From Hyphomonas sp. CY54-11-8 (GTDB lineage: Bacteria > Pseudomonadota > Alphaproteobacteria > Caulobacterales > Hyphomonadaceae): DNA of 64,000 nt. The notes beneath the pieces were generated by a model that made no database searches, had not been told where the DNA came from, and worked only from the letters and a program-made list of their open reading frames with translations. Positions 32,203 through 40,919 of this stretch are shown here, piece by piece (the first letter of the stretch is position 1; the number at the start of each line of letters is the position of its first letter). The position numbers and the translations under genes were made by a program. The stretch is from contig NZ_AWFD01000023.1 in NCBI RefSeq assembly GCF_000682735.1, positions 62,001 through 126,000 of the forward strand, in the 5' to 3' direction.

Positions 32203-32808
32203 TCAGACCTTCAGGCCCATCGTCAGTGATTTCGCGAAAACGGCCGCGACTTCCTCGCCCTTGTTGGAGGCACTCGGCCGGAACCATTTAGGCACCCAGT
32301 TCACAGCACCGAGGATCGCATTGCTGACCATGGCGGAATTGTCGGCCTTCAGTTCGCCTGCCTTTATGCCGGCATCGATGATTGCCGTTATCCGTCTTGT
32401 ATGTTCCCGCGACCGTTTCAGCAGTTCATCCTTGTGCGCCTTGGACAGCGCTGGGATTTCGGAAAGCATGGCCACCGGGCCTTCATCGCCACAGACCGCC
32501 TCAACCTGATACTGGATATAAAGCTGGAGTTTTTCGAGGTCGGTTTCACCTTCTTCCAGCGCGCGGTCGAGCGCGGCGCCACCAATGTCCAGCGCGCGGC
32601 TGTAGCAGAGATAGATCAGCTCTTCCTTGTTCTTGACATAGTAGTAGACCGCGGCGTCGGTGATCCCCAATTGCCGGGCCACGTCTTTCAAGGAGGTGCC
32701 GCTCGTGCCTTTTTCGTTGAAGCACTGCGCTGCCACCTTCAACAGCATGTCCCGCTTCAGCTGATGTCGAAGCTGACGGTCAAAATGCCATTTATCCGGT
32801 GCGCTCAT
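32203..32808 (-). CDS. TetR-family transcriptional regulator
   Basis: A 201-residue regulator: N-terminal HTH (about residues 18-62) with AAQCFNEKGTSGTSLKDVA and ITDAAVYYYVKNKEELIY, then a helical ligand domain ending near VAAVFAKSLTMGLKV. This pattern (tyrosine-rich recognition helix followed by KNKEEL) is common among acyl-CoA-responsive TetR proteins of lipid and aromatic catabolism. ATG 32808 chosen with AGGGATAACGAT before it; the frame to 32871 adds unconserved residues. It is co-directional with the CoA transferase and divergent from a receptor gene. A good candidate regulator of the shared TGTCAA-N5-TTGACA sites, though unproven. Confidence 0.88.
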   Translation of the reverse strand: MSAPDKWHFDRQLRHQLKRDMLLKVAAQCFNEKGTSGTSLKDVARQLGITDAAVYYYVKNKEELIYLCYSRALDIGGAALDRALEEGETDLEKLQLYIQYQVEAVCGDEGPVAMLSEIPALSKAHKDELLKRSREHTRRITAIIDAGIKAGELKADNSAMVSNAILGAVNWVPKWFRPSASNKGEEVAAVFAKSLTMGLKV

Positions 32809-33172
32809 ATCGTTATCCCTGCCGTGTTTCCCAAGCGCGGAAGGTGCACGCGACACCCTCTGCCCCGACACGCCCTACGTTTCCGGGACCCCAATGGTTT
32901 ATTTAGTACACTCTAGATTTTCTTAGCAAGACATAAAAACCATTTGGCCGACACCTGCAGGCACTTGGCTTCATACTGGGGGACTTGCCGGGTGTGACAC
33001 GACGATCACGCCGAGAGAAAAAGTCCAAAAACTTTACAAAACCACTTGCAAAAACTTTCTGCCCGGTTTGTATTTTAGTGGGCATTAGAAAAAGTTGCTC
33101 ATGACAAGAAAATTCTGGTAGCCGGATCTAACCGGCACCCCCGGTGTTTCCGGGATGAGGGAGGTAACAACC
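32809..33172. other. 364-base divergent control region between TetR and TonB receptor
   Basis: No gene is supported here. AATGGTTT (32893-32900) and AAACCATT (32937-32944) form distant inverted arms around an AT-rich centre with TCTAGA, possibly operator DNA for the TetR. Closer to the receptor, TTGCAA (33046-33051) and TGTATT (33069-33074) separated by 17 bases resemble a sigma-70 promoter reading toward the receptor. The receptor ribosome-binding site GGGAGGTAACAACC follows. Confidence 0.45.
33046..33074 (+). promoter_or_regulatory. Candidate promoter of the 33-kb TonB receptor gene
   Basis: A TTGCAA hexamer and a TGTATT hexamer with a 17-base spacer, about 100 bases before the receptor ATG. 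The surrounding A/T-rich tract contrasts with the GC-rich neighbourhood. Alphaproteobacterial -10 boxes are poorly conserved, so this is a pattern match only. Confidence 0.35.
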
Positions 33173-35587
33173 ATGAAACAGAAGCTCTACGGCTCATCCA
33201 GCCGAGCTGTCGTCGGCGCCGTCCTCGGAACCGTCGCGATCGCCCTGGCTGCCCCTGCCCATGCGCAGGAAGACACGACCAGCGAAGATGGCGCCCGCCG
33301 CCTGCAGGCCGTGATCGTTCAATCCACCAAGCGGGATACGACCCTGCAGGACGCACCGATCTCCATCGGCGTTGTCACGGGTGAAACCATTGCGGACTAC
33401 CAGGTTGCCGACCTGACGGACCTGCAGAATTTCGTTCCCAACCTGACCGTCCAGAAGACGTTCGGCTCTTGGGCCGTGCGTATCCGTGGCCTCGGTTCCG
33501 GCGTTACGAACATTGCGTTCGACTCCTCGGTCAGCATCTTCAATGACGGCGTTTATTGCGGCCGCTCCAGCTGTCTGGAGACCGGTCTGATGGATGTCGG
33601 CGCGGTCGAAGTCGCACGCGGCCCTCAAGGCGCCCTGTTCGGGAAAAGCACGATCGCAGGGGCCATCACGGTTTCCAGCGCCCGGCCGACAAGCACGTTT
33701 GAAGCCTATGCCAATGCCGGCATCGAACTTGAAGACGGCGGCTATCGGACCTCCGGCGCCATTTCCGGACCGCTCTCCGATACAGTCCGCGGACGCCTGG
33801 CGTTCCAGACGAAAAATCTCGACGGCGACGTGAAGAACGCCTTCACTGGCAACGACGACAACTCCGTAGACGCCTGGGGCGCACGCGGAAGCCTGGAATG
33901 GGACATCACGCCGGATACGATGCTGTTCGCAAAAGTCGAGGGCGGCTCAAACTCCGTCGACGGCCGCCGCAACCAGCTGGTCACCGCAGGCGCACTGCTG
34001 TCTCCGACGGCACCGATCAATCCGGCCTATATCGAGACGAACGCTGATCAGGTGCGGTATGCCGCGACGGGCGTTCCGGTCCCGGAATATGACGATCTGG
34101 ATTCCCTCGCTTTCACGACATCGCTTTCTTCGATGATCGGAGAGCACAAGCTGGAGCTGATCGGCAACTACTGGCAGACAGAGTCTGAACGGTACCTGGA
34201 TGTCGACGGTGTGCCGGAACACCTGCTCAACACCTCAATCGGTGATGACTATGAGCAGAAATCCTTCGAGGCACGCCTGCTCTCCCCGACCGGCAACACG
34301 TTCGAGTACATCGTTGGTGGCCTCTATCACAACTCGGAAGTCGATACGTTCCAGTACAGCGCCTATTCTCCGGGGTTCTACGCGACGGTCGGCGTGCCCG
34401 CGATCGCGTACAGCCAGATCGACGGAGCCGTTGCGTCACTCCGAGAATTCCATCGCGAAACGGACACGGTGTCGCTCTACGGACAATTGACCTGGCACCT
34501 CACCGACAAGCTGAGCCTGATCGGGGACCTGCGCTACACCAAGGAAGACCAGGATGCCCGGGCGCAGAACCGCCATGCAGACCTGCCGGATCTGGTGAAC
34601 CTCGTCTTCAATCCGAATGCGCCATTGCGCAGCAATCCGGAGTTCATCTTCTACGAGTCCCGGTCGGACACGAACACCGATCCATCCATCCGCCTCCTGT
34701 ACGAGATGAACAATGACGTTAGCATGTATGCCGCATTCTCGACCGGCTCGAAGCCGGGTGGCATGAAAGCGAATGACGACGCTCTTGGAACGATCCTTCT
34801 GTCCAAGGACTCCGCTTTCCTCTCGAAATACGCCGGCGTTTCCTCGCTGACGGCAGCCGAGCTAAACGACGGGATCACCCTGTCGGAAGGAAATGGCGTG
34901 TTCGATTTCGAGGGCGAAGAGGCTGACAGTTATGAAGTCGGGACGAAAATGTTCCTGGCCGATGGACGGGTCAGCCTGAACGCCGCAGCTTTCCTGATGA
35001 AGTTCGACAATATGCAGACCTCGTCCTATGACGGCACGCGCTTCATCATCGGAAACGCGGCGTCGGCTGAAGTGAAGGGCGTCGAACTCGAAGGCCAGTG
35101 GCTCGCAACGGACAATCTGACCTTTAACGCATCGGCTGCCTTCACGGATGCGACGTTCGACGAGTTCAAGAACGCCCAGTGCCCGATCGCATCTGACGGA
35201 ACTCAGGAAGATCCGGCCTGCGTGGACGGTCAGGGAGACCTCAGCGGCCGCCAGATTGAACGCGCCCCGGAAGTCGAGCTGAACATCGGAGCGGCATGGA
35301 CGAAAAACATCACGCCGAACCTCGTCCTCGATGCCAAGGTCGATGGGTACTATTCCAGCGAATACTATGTTCGCCAGGACTTCGATCCAGCCGGCTTCCA
35401 GGACGCCTTTACCAAGCTGAACGCCCGCCTGGCAATCGGATCGGCAGATGATCGTTGGGAAGTCGCACTGGTTGGCCGGAACCTGACTGATGAGCTGACC
35501 ATTCAGCACGCCTACCAGGTGCTGTCCTCGTTCCAGTCACTGGGCGAAGGCCGGAAAGTCTTCCTCGAAGGTACCTTGCGCTGGTAG
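33173..35587 (+). CDS. TonB-dependent receptor of the catabolic region
   Basis: An 804-residue outer-membrane receptor: signal peptide (about residues 1-32, ALAAPAHAQ), TonB-box-like LQAVIVQSTKR, plug with DAPISIGVVTGETIADYQVADL and GPQGALFGKSTIAGAITV, and a barrel ending GTLRW (terminal Trp). A CGRSSC pair in the plug (VYCGRSSCLET) may form a disulfide. The subgroup is that of receptors for organic compounds in sphingomonads and relatives. It is surrounded by CoA ligases and a CoA transferase and presumably imports their substrate. Start ATG 33173 follows GGGAGG; a strong terminator follows. Confidence 0.92.
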   Translation: MKQKLYGSSSRAVVGAVLGTVAIALAAPAHAQEDTTSEDGARRLQAVIVQSTKRDTTLQDAPISIGVVTGETIADYQVADLTDLQNFVPNLTVQKTFGSWAVRIRGLGSGVTNIAFDSSVSIFNDGVYCGRSSCLETGLMDVGAVEVARGPQGALFGKSTIAGAITVSSARPTSTFEAYANAGIELEDGGYRTSGAISGPLSDTVRGRLAFQTKNLDGDVKNAFTGNDDNSVDAWGARGSLEWDITPDTMLFAKVEGGSNSVDGRRNQLVTAGALLSPTAPINPAYIETNADQVRYAATGVPVPEYDDLDSLAFTTSLSSMIGEHKLELIGNYWQTESERYLDVDGVPEHLLNTSIGDDYEQKSFEARLLSPTGNTFEYIVGGLYHNSEVDTFQYSAYSPGFYATVGVPAIAYSQIDGAVASLREFHRETDTVSLYGQLTWHLTDKLSLIGDLRYTKEDQDARAQNRHADLPDLVNLVFNPNAPLRSNPEFIFYESRSDTNTDPSIRLLYEMNNDVSMYAAFSTGSKPGGMKANDDALGTILLSKDSAFLSKYAGVSSLTAAELNDGITLSEGNGVFDFEGEEADSYEVGTKMFLADGRVSLNAAAFLMKFDNMQTSSYDGTRFIIGNAASAEVKGVELEGQWLATDNLTFNASAAFTDATFDEFKNAQCPIASDGTQEDPACVDGQGDLSGRQIERAPEVELNIGAAWTKNITPNLVLDAKVDGYYSSEYYVRQDFDPAGFQDAFTKLNARLAIGSADDRWEVALVGRNLTDELTIQHAYQVLSSFQSLGEGRKVFLEGTLRW

Positions 35588-35613
35588 CTCCTCCTAAAGC
35601 CCGGCAAAAAGGC

Positions 35614-35650
35614 GAAGGCCGCTCCATCTGGAGCGGCCTTCTTTCTTTTC
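35614..35650. terminator. Strong bidirectional terminator after the receptor gene
   Basis: GAAGGCCGCTCC (35614-35625) and GGAGCGGCCTTC (35630-35641) form a 12-base stem with loop ATCT, followed by TTTCTTTT. On the minus strand the stem is followed by GCCTTTTTGCC, so it can also end the convergent CoA-ligase operon. Confidence 0.88.
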
Positions 35651-35689
35651 GTCGAGATTTGGTCAGCGTCAGGCGACTCCGCCCTGCCG

Positions 35690-37228
35690 CTATTCGTATT
35701 CGTCGCGCAGCACGCGCTTCAGGATTTTTCCATTCGGATTTCGGGGCATATCCGAACGGATCTCAACGCGGGCAATCCGCTGGCGTTTGCCAACCCGTGT
35801 GTTGGTCCATTCCAGGATTTCCGCCAACAGATCCGGTCTGCTGCCCGGCTCCGGCACAATGATGCCGATGGGCGTTTCGCCCCATTTCGCATCCGGTACA
35901 CCGATGACGGCAACTTCAGAAACCGCGGGGTGTCCCACCATCACCGCTTCGATATCCACCGGATAGATGTTCTGGCCGCCGGACACGATCATGTCTTTCT
36001 TCCGGTCGGTGATGTAGAGATAGCCAGCTTCATCCGTGCGTCCGATATCCCCTGTCCGAAGCCACAACACTCCATCCGGGTCTACATACTTGATCTCTTC
36101 GGTGGCTTCAGGACGGTTGTGATATTCCACCATCCAGTGCACGGAGCGAACGCAGATCTCGCCGGTCCCGCCCCAGGGAAGAACCCGGCCATCATCGTCG
36201 ACAAGGATGTAGTCATTTCCGCGCACAGGCTTCCCGACTGATGCTGTCCGCCCTTCCGCCTCTTCCGGTTGCAGCGTTGTCATGAACCCCTCGGTCAGTC
36301 CGTAGAGTTCGATGACCGCACACTTGAACTGCTCGCCAACCCTCCGCTTGAGGTCCTCAAACAGGGGTGCGCCGCCGGAAATGACAGCTTCAAGTGACGC
36401 AACGCGTTCCGACCGGAAGCCCGGCGCATCCAACACGCGCTGAAACTGGATCGGCACCATGAACGTGTGCGTCACGCCGTAGCGTTCGACACAGTCCAGC
36501 CAGTCGTCCACATCGAACCGTGACCGCACCACACAAGTTCCGCCTACGATCAGGGCACAGAAAAGCGATGCCCAGGCAATGTTGGAATAGAGCCCGATCG
36601 GGCAGATCGAGATGGCTGCAAAATGATACCGGTGAGCAAGCGACAGCTCATACATGGATTGTATACGCCGCCGGTAGGCATGTTTAATGCCTTTGGGCAG
36701 TCCCGTCGTGCCGGAACTGTAGATGATGTTACACGGATCATCTTCGCCGATCTTTACCGCGGGCTGGCGATCTGACTGTGAGTCTCTCCAGGTACGGAAC
36801 TCATCAGCCGTGCCGCTTGCTTCGCCGAGCACAAACTCCGCTGGCCGGCCTGAGGGGAATTCCTGTTCCTTGAACCGCCCGAACTGGTCAGGCGTGTAGA
36901 AAATCGCCTTCGCGCCGGAGTCCTCGATCATCCGGACGAGGCCTTCCTCAATCACGGCGAGGTTCAACGGCACAATGATCGCCCCGGCCTTCAGGATACC
37001 GTACATGACTTCGACATATTCGACGCCGTTCGACATCAGGATGGCAACGCCGTCACCTTTTCCAATACCAAGCGAAAGCAGCCCGTTGGCAACCTGGCTG
37101 GAACGCCGGTCAAGCTCCCCCCAATTGAGCGTTCCGCCCTCATCGATAATTGCGGGCTTGTCCGGATACCATTTGCCATTCAGGCGAATGAAATCGTGGA
37201 ATAGTGGGGGCGTGATTTCAAAACTCAC
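35690..37228 (-). CDS. Acyl-CoA ligase (ANL superfamily), second copy
   Basis: A 512-residue adenylate-forming ligase. Motifs: NIIYSSGTTGLPKGIKH (A3), ELYGLTEGF (A5), GVLWLRTGDIGRTDEAGYL (A7/A8), TDRKKDMIVSGGQNIYPVDIE and the A10 lysine in PRNPNGKILKR. The unusual A5 (LTEG rather than MTE) and the short N-terminus separate it from the two other ligases in the window, so a different acid is likely. It begins 14 bases after the upstream ligase and belongs to the hydrolase-ligase-ligase operon. Confidence 0.9.
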   Translation of the reverse strand: MSFEITPPLFHDFIRLNGKWYPDKPAIIDEGGTLNWGELDRRSSQVANGLLSLGIGKGDGVAILMSNGVEYVEVMYGILKAGAIIVPLNLAVIEEGLVRMIEDSGAKAIFYTPDQFGRFKEQEFPSGRPAEFVLGEASGTADEFRTWRDSQSDRQPAVKIGEDDPCNIIYSSGTTGLPKGIKHAYRRRIQSMYELSLAHRYHFAAISICPIGLYSNIAWASLFCALIVGGTCVVRSRFDVDDWLDCVERYGVTHTFMVPIQFQRVLDAPGFRSERVASLEAVISGGAPLFEDLKRRVGEQFKCAVIELYGLTEGFMTTLQPEEAEGRTASVGKPVRGNDYILVDDDGRVLPWGGTGEICVRSVHWMVEYHNRPEATEEIKYVDPDGVLWLRTGDIGRTDEAGYLYITDRKKDMIVSGGQNIYPVDIEAVMVGHPAVSEVAVIGVPDAKWGETPIGIIVPEPGSRPDLLAEILEWTNTRVGKRQRIARVEIRSDMPRNPNGKILKRVLRDEYE

Positions 37229-37242
37229 AGCGCACCTTTTTT

Positions 37243-38829
37243 TCAGCTGGCCAGGTCGGCGAAGTCCAGTCGCATCTGCCGCTTCAGCACCTTGCCGGTC
37301 GCGTTGCGGGGGAAGCTGTCCACGAAGGTATATTTCCGCGGTATCTTGTAACCTGCGAGGCGGGGCCGAAGGAACGACTCAATTTCTTTGGGATCAGGGC
37401 GCACACCGGCTTTTGGCACAATACAGGCGAGCAGACTTTCCCCCCATTTGGAATCAGGGATACCAATCACCGCCACATCTTCGACATCCGGGTGCTGAAT
37501 GAGTTCATTCTCGACTTCGACCGGGTAAATATTCTCACCGCCGCTGATGACCATGTCCTTGATCCGGTCGACGATATAGAGAAACCCCTCCTCATCGAAA
37601 TAACCGGCGTCCCCGCTATGATACCAGCCATCCTTCAGGGCGTCAGCCGTCGCTTCGGGCTTATTCCAGTAAGATTTCATCACCCGGTCTGTCTGGCAAA
37701 GAATTTCGCCGATCTGGCCGGGCGGCAGTTCCACGCCATTCTCATCCACAACCTTCAGACGGGACGCGCCCAAAGGTTTGCCCGCTGATTTCAGTTTCGT
37801 GCCCGCATCATAGGTGCAATCCGCAGGGCCAAGATATGTCAGCCCTCCGCAACATTCTGTCATACCATAGGAGAGTGCGAACCCGCATTTGAGGACGCTT
37901 TGCGCTTCCCTCAGCAGTTCGACCGGGATGCCGGAGCCGGCGATCAGCAATGTGTCGAGATGCGTCAGGTCGAGATTACCCACTTCCGGGAGCCGGATGA
38001 TGTCATGGATCAGGGCAGCCGGAAGCGGTGTCACGGCAATCTTGTGATCCGCGATCAACTCAATGACTTCAGCCGCGGACGCCGCGCGGAGGATTTCCGC
38101 ACGCGCGCCGGCATAGAGGCCCGCCAGTCCTAGATTGCAGGCCGCAATGTGAAACAGCGGCATCGTGCACAAGACGGCCGCATCAGGACGGAACATCGCC
38201 GGCCAGACAGACAGGCCTTCAATCGCCGCCCGAACCATGGCGTGGTGGGTAATCTCTACGCCTTTCGGATGACCCGTTGTGCCGCTGGTGTACATCTGCA
38301 CCGCCGTCTCTTCCGGGATCGGCGGGTCCGGCAGACCGCCCGCCCCCGGTGAAGCGCCTGCCCATCCGGACAAGCCCTGCCCCGCATCGATTGCGACGAC
38401 TGTCTCCAGATCACCGGCATCCGATCGAGCCGCCGAGACGATGTCCAGAAACTCTTCCCCGGCAAAGATGAGCTTTGCGCCACTATCACGCAGGATATAA
38501 GCGACCTCCTTCGGAGCGAGGCGGAAATTGACCGGAACCAATGTGGCACCGGCCTTAGAGGTCCCGAAGAGGATCGGGAAAAATGCATCGGAATTCTTGT
38601 CGAGAAACGCAACGCGGTCTCCCCGGCCGACGCCGGCCTTCCCCAAGGCCCAGGCAATCCGGTCGCTGAAATCGTTCAGTTCACGGTAAGTGAGTGTCTG
38701 GTCCTCGTAGACAATCGCCATTTTGCCCGGGGTCCGACCGGCATGGCATCGCGGGAAGTCTGCGAGCGTTTGAATGTCGGGGTCTGCGATCTCCTCAAGA
38801 GACCGCGTTTTGCGGTCTTCGGATGCCAT
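37243..38829 (-). CDS. Acyl-CoA ligase (ANL superfamily), third copy
   Basis: A 528-residue adenylate-forming ligase with AVQMYTSGTTGHPKGVEITH (A3), SYGMTECCGG (A5), GWYHSGDAGYFDEEGFL, VDRIKDMVISGGENIYPVEVE and FPRNATGKVLKR (A10 lysine). It resembles fatty-acid/cyclohexanecarboxylate-type CoA ligases. It starts three bases after the stop of the alpha/beta-hydrolase gene and ends 14 bases before the second ligase, so all three are one transcriptional unit. Two ligases in one operon suggest parallel activation of two acids, or of a ring acid and a side-chain acid. Confidence 0.9.
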   Translation of the reverse strand: MASEDRKTRSLEEIADPDIQTLADFPRCHAGRTPGKMAIVYEDQTLTYRELNDFSDRIAWALGKAGVGRGDRVAFLDKNSDAFFPILFGTSKAGATLVPVNFRLAPKEVAYILRDSGAKLIFAGEEFLDIVSAARSDAGDLETVVAIDAGQGLSGWAGASPGAGGLPDPPIPEETAVQMYTSGTTGHPKGVEITHHAMVRAAIEGLSVWPAMFRPDAAVLCTMPLFHIAACNLGLAGLYAGARAEILRAASAAEVIELIADHKIAVTPLPAALIHDIIRLPEVGNLDLTHLDTLLIAGSGIPVELLREAQSVLKCGFALSYGMTECCGGLTYLGPADCTYDAGTKLKSAGKPLGASRLKVVDENGVELPPGQIGEILCQTDRVMKSYWNKPEATADALKDGWYHSGDAGYFDEEGFLYIVDRIKDMVISGGENIYPVEVENELIQHPDVEDVAVIGIPDSKWGESLLACIVPKAGVRPDPKEIESFLRPRLAGYKIPRKYTFVDSFPRNATGKVLKRQMRLDFADLAS

Positions 38830-38832
38830 GTC

Positions 38833-39999
38833 TTACATCCCGTGTTTCTGGAGCCAGTTTGCGCAGGTCTCGGCTGCCTCGACCGCTTTCTCCTGCTGGC
38901 CGAAGAAATAGTGGTTGGCATCCTGGATCCACACCAGTTCCTTGTCGTCATGCGAGACCGCCTCATAGAGGCGTTTGGTGTGCTCCGGCGTTATGCCGTC
39001 ATCTGCGGTGTTGCCGACAACAAGCACGGGCACGGAAATTTTCGCGGCGCATTTCACGCCGTCTGCACGCGCGTCATCATAGCTCCACTGCGAGAGCCAG
39101 CTGCGCAGCGAACAGAACCGGGCGAGCCCCACCGGGCTGTCGTTGACGACTTCAGGATCACCCAGGAAGCACCAGTTTGGTTTGCGTCCATTCGGGTCGA
39201 TCGTGGGATCCAGCCATTTCGGGTCCGCCATCGTGCGATGGACAACGAAGCCGTATTCCCGGTTCGTCTGGCCGGCGGCTTTGTATTCCGCAAGCTTGTC
39301 TTTCACCCATTTCGTAATGCGTCTGTTCCGGTCGATCTGCGCCTGGCGGAAGCGCTTCAGGTATTCTGCCGAATATGGCGGCTTGTTGGGGTTACGCGGA
39401 TCATAGATGTCCAGCTCAACATCGCGGTTCTCCGGGTCGTTCTCATCGATCACGGATGGATCTAGCCATTCTGTGAAAGTCACATGGCGGGCATGGTGCG
39501 CTGCGACCAGCATGACCGCATCGGCGGGAATGAAACCGCGCTTGGTGAGATCCGGCGGATCCCCTGCCGGTGTGGACGTCACTGACGGTTGTTCGGCTTC
39601 CGACTGGTAGAATAGCGACATGGACCCGCCACCGCTCCAACCACCAAGGACGACTTTCTCGTAGCCGAGACGTTCCTTTGCGTCGCGCACAACCGCGCCG
39701 AGATCGCAGACAACCTTCTCCATGATCAGCGCCGTGTCGACACCGCGATAGCGCGTATCGCAATAGATCGTGTGAACACCGCTCTTCGCGAGCGCAGCCA
39801 TCATCGGCAGGTATGAACCGCCCCCGATCGGGTGGGACCAGATCACCACCGTCTTGGATGGATTGTCCTTGGGCTTCAGCAACTGGCAGCTGAGAGCAAC
39901 CTTGTCGATCTCACCGGCATAAGTGTCTTTGAAGGCGGATTTGTCCTCGTAAACGACGAGGTACGGAATCCGGTCGTATTTGTGTTTCGTGGCCGTCAT
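38833..39999 (-). CDS. Alpha/beta hydrolase, possible esterase or C-C bond hydrolase
   Basis: A 388-residue alpha/beta-hydrolase. The nucleophile elbow GGWSGGGS (about residue 123), the acid in VVGNTADDGITPEH (about 350) and the His in IQDANHYFFGQ (about 372) give the catalytic triad. A long middle insert (about residues 165-290) forms an extended lid. No signal peptide, so cytoplasmic. First gene of the hydrolase-ligase-ligase operon; it probably releases an acid from an ester for the ligases that follow. ATG 39999 has GGGAGG upstream. A 20-base palindrome lies 77 bases upstream. Confidence 0.82.
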   Translation of the reverse strand: MTATKHKYDRIPYLVVYEDKSAFKDTYAGEIDKVALSCQLLKPKDNPSKTVVIWSHPIGGGSYLPMMAALAKSGVHTIYCDTRYRGVDTALIMEKVVCDLGAVVRDAKERLGYEKVVLGGWSGGGSMSLFYQSEAEQPSVTSTPAGDPPDLTKRGFIPADAVMLVAAHHARHVTFTEWLDPSVIDENDPENRDVELDIYDPRNPNKPPYSAEYLKRFRQAQIDRNRRITKWVKDKLAEYKAAGQTNREYGFVVHRTMADPKWLDPTIDPNGRKPNWCFLGDPEVVNDSPVGLARFCSLRSWLSQWSYDDARADGVKCAAKISVPVLVVGNTADDGITPEHTKRLYEAVSHDDKELVWIQDANHYFFGQQEKAVEAAETCANWLQKHGM

Positions 40000-40076
40000 G
40001 CGGACCTCCCAGTTTATTTTTCTGGGTCAGAACGTGCGGGCGACGCCCGAAAACGTTACTTTGCCCCTTCAAGAAG

Positions 40077-40096
40077 TTTTTAATCTACATTAAAAA
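40077..40096. promoter_or_regulatory. Perfect AT-rich palindrome upstream of the hydrolase operon
   Basis: TTTTTAAT-CTAC-ATTAAAAA: perfect 8-base arms with a 4-base spacer, 77 bases upstream of the hydrolase start and 38 bases past the RraA-like stop. The A/T-richness and symmetry fit an operator for the hydrolase-ligase-ligase transcript; as an RNA hairpin it would be weak. Confidence 0.45.
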
Positions 40097-40133
40097 GATG
40101 GCCGGTCAAACGTTTCCGTTGGGTCATTCCGGC

Positions 40134-40832
40134 CTATTCTTTTGGTATTTCCGCGTGCATAGTCAAAGGACGTACATGTTGCAGACGACGACTGGATTTG
40201 GTGGCGGTTTCGCGGCTTTCCCCGGCCTCGATCGCAGCCTTGATATCCGCCTCTGCACGCATGTGAATTTCGGCGTCGTGAATGATCTGCGCCGCATGTT
40301 CCTGCGGCAGCACAACCACGCCATCCTCGTCTCCCAGGATCAGGTCGCCCGGCCGGATTTCCACGTCGCCCCAGATGCCGGGAAGCGTCACCGGACGGTT
40401 CATGGCCGTGTATTTCCATTTCCTGTGCGCATTGATGGGCGAGGCGTACCGGCACCAGACTGGAACCGGCCCATCTACCAGCGCCTCACGGTCGCGAACA
40501 CCGCCATCCAGCAGGAAACCACGGGCGCCAGCACGCACCATGCTCGTCACCATGTTGTCTCCGATGATCGCACCCTTGTCGCATCCATTGGTCGCGATCA
40601 CCACGACCGCACCGGGCGTTACCAGGTCATCAAGCTCGAATGTGGGAATGGCGGGCTGGCCGCCCCCTTCCCCGCCTTCTGCACACAACGCGACGCCCGC
40701 CATTTTCGCGGCGCCAAGCGGGCGAAGGTCCGCAGCAAGCACCTGTGTCTCCAGCCCCATCGCGACCAGGACGTCTGCAATCGCCGCGGCTTCCAGTTCA
40801 GAAAGCCGCACCCACAATGGCTCTTCCGTCAT
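40134..40832 (-). CDS. RraA-like aldolase/decarboxylase family protein
   Basis: A 232-residue member of the RraA fold that includes 4-hydroxy-4-methyl-2-oxoglutarate/4-carboxy-4-hydroxy-2-oxoadipate aldolases and oxaloacetate decarboxylases. The core IIGDNMVTSMVRAGARGFLL followed by DGGVRD carries the phosphate/substrate arginine and metal Asp, with VEIRPGDLILGDEDGVVVLP downstream. Such enzymes cleave oxo-acids to pyruvate; RraA proper lacks catalytic residues. ATG 40832 has GGGAGGAACC upstream. Divergent from the kinase/enolase-like operon, making a joint pathway plausible. Confidence 0.85.
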   Translation of the reverse strand: MTEEPLWVRLSELEAAAIADVLVAMGLETQVLAADLRPLGAAKMAGVALCAEGGEGGGQPAIPTFELDDLVTPGAVVVIATNGCDKGAIIGDNMVTSMVRAGARGFLLDGGVRDREALVDGPVPVWCRYASPINAHRKWKYTAMNRPVTLPGIWGDVEIRPGDLILGDEDGVVVLPQEHAAQIIHDAEIHMRAEADIKAAIEAGESRETATKSSRRLQHVRPLTMHAEIPKE

Positions 40833-40919
40833 GCCGGTTCCTCCCATCGGATTGGCGGGAAGCTGGACACCTCCCCACCTCTGATATATCACCAGTACAT
40901 CAAGAAGCCGGTTCTGCCA

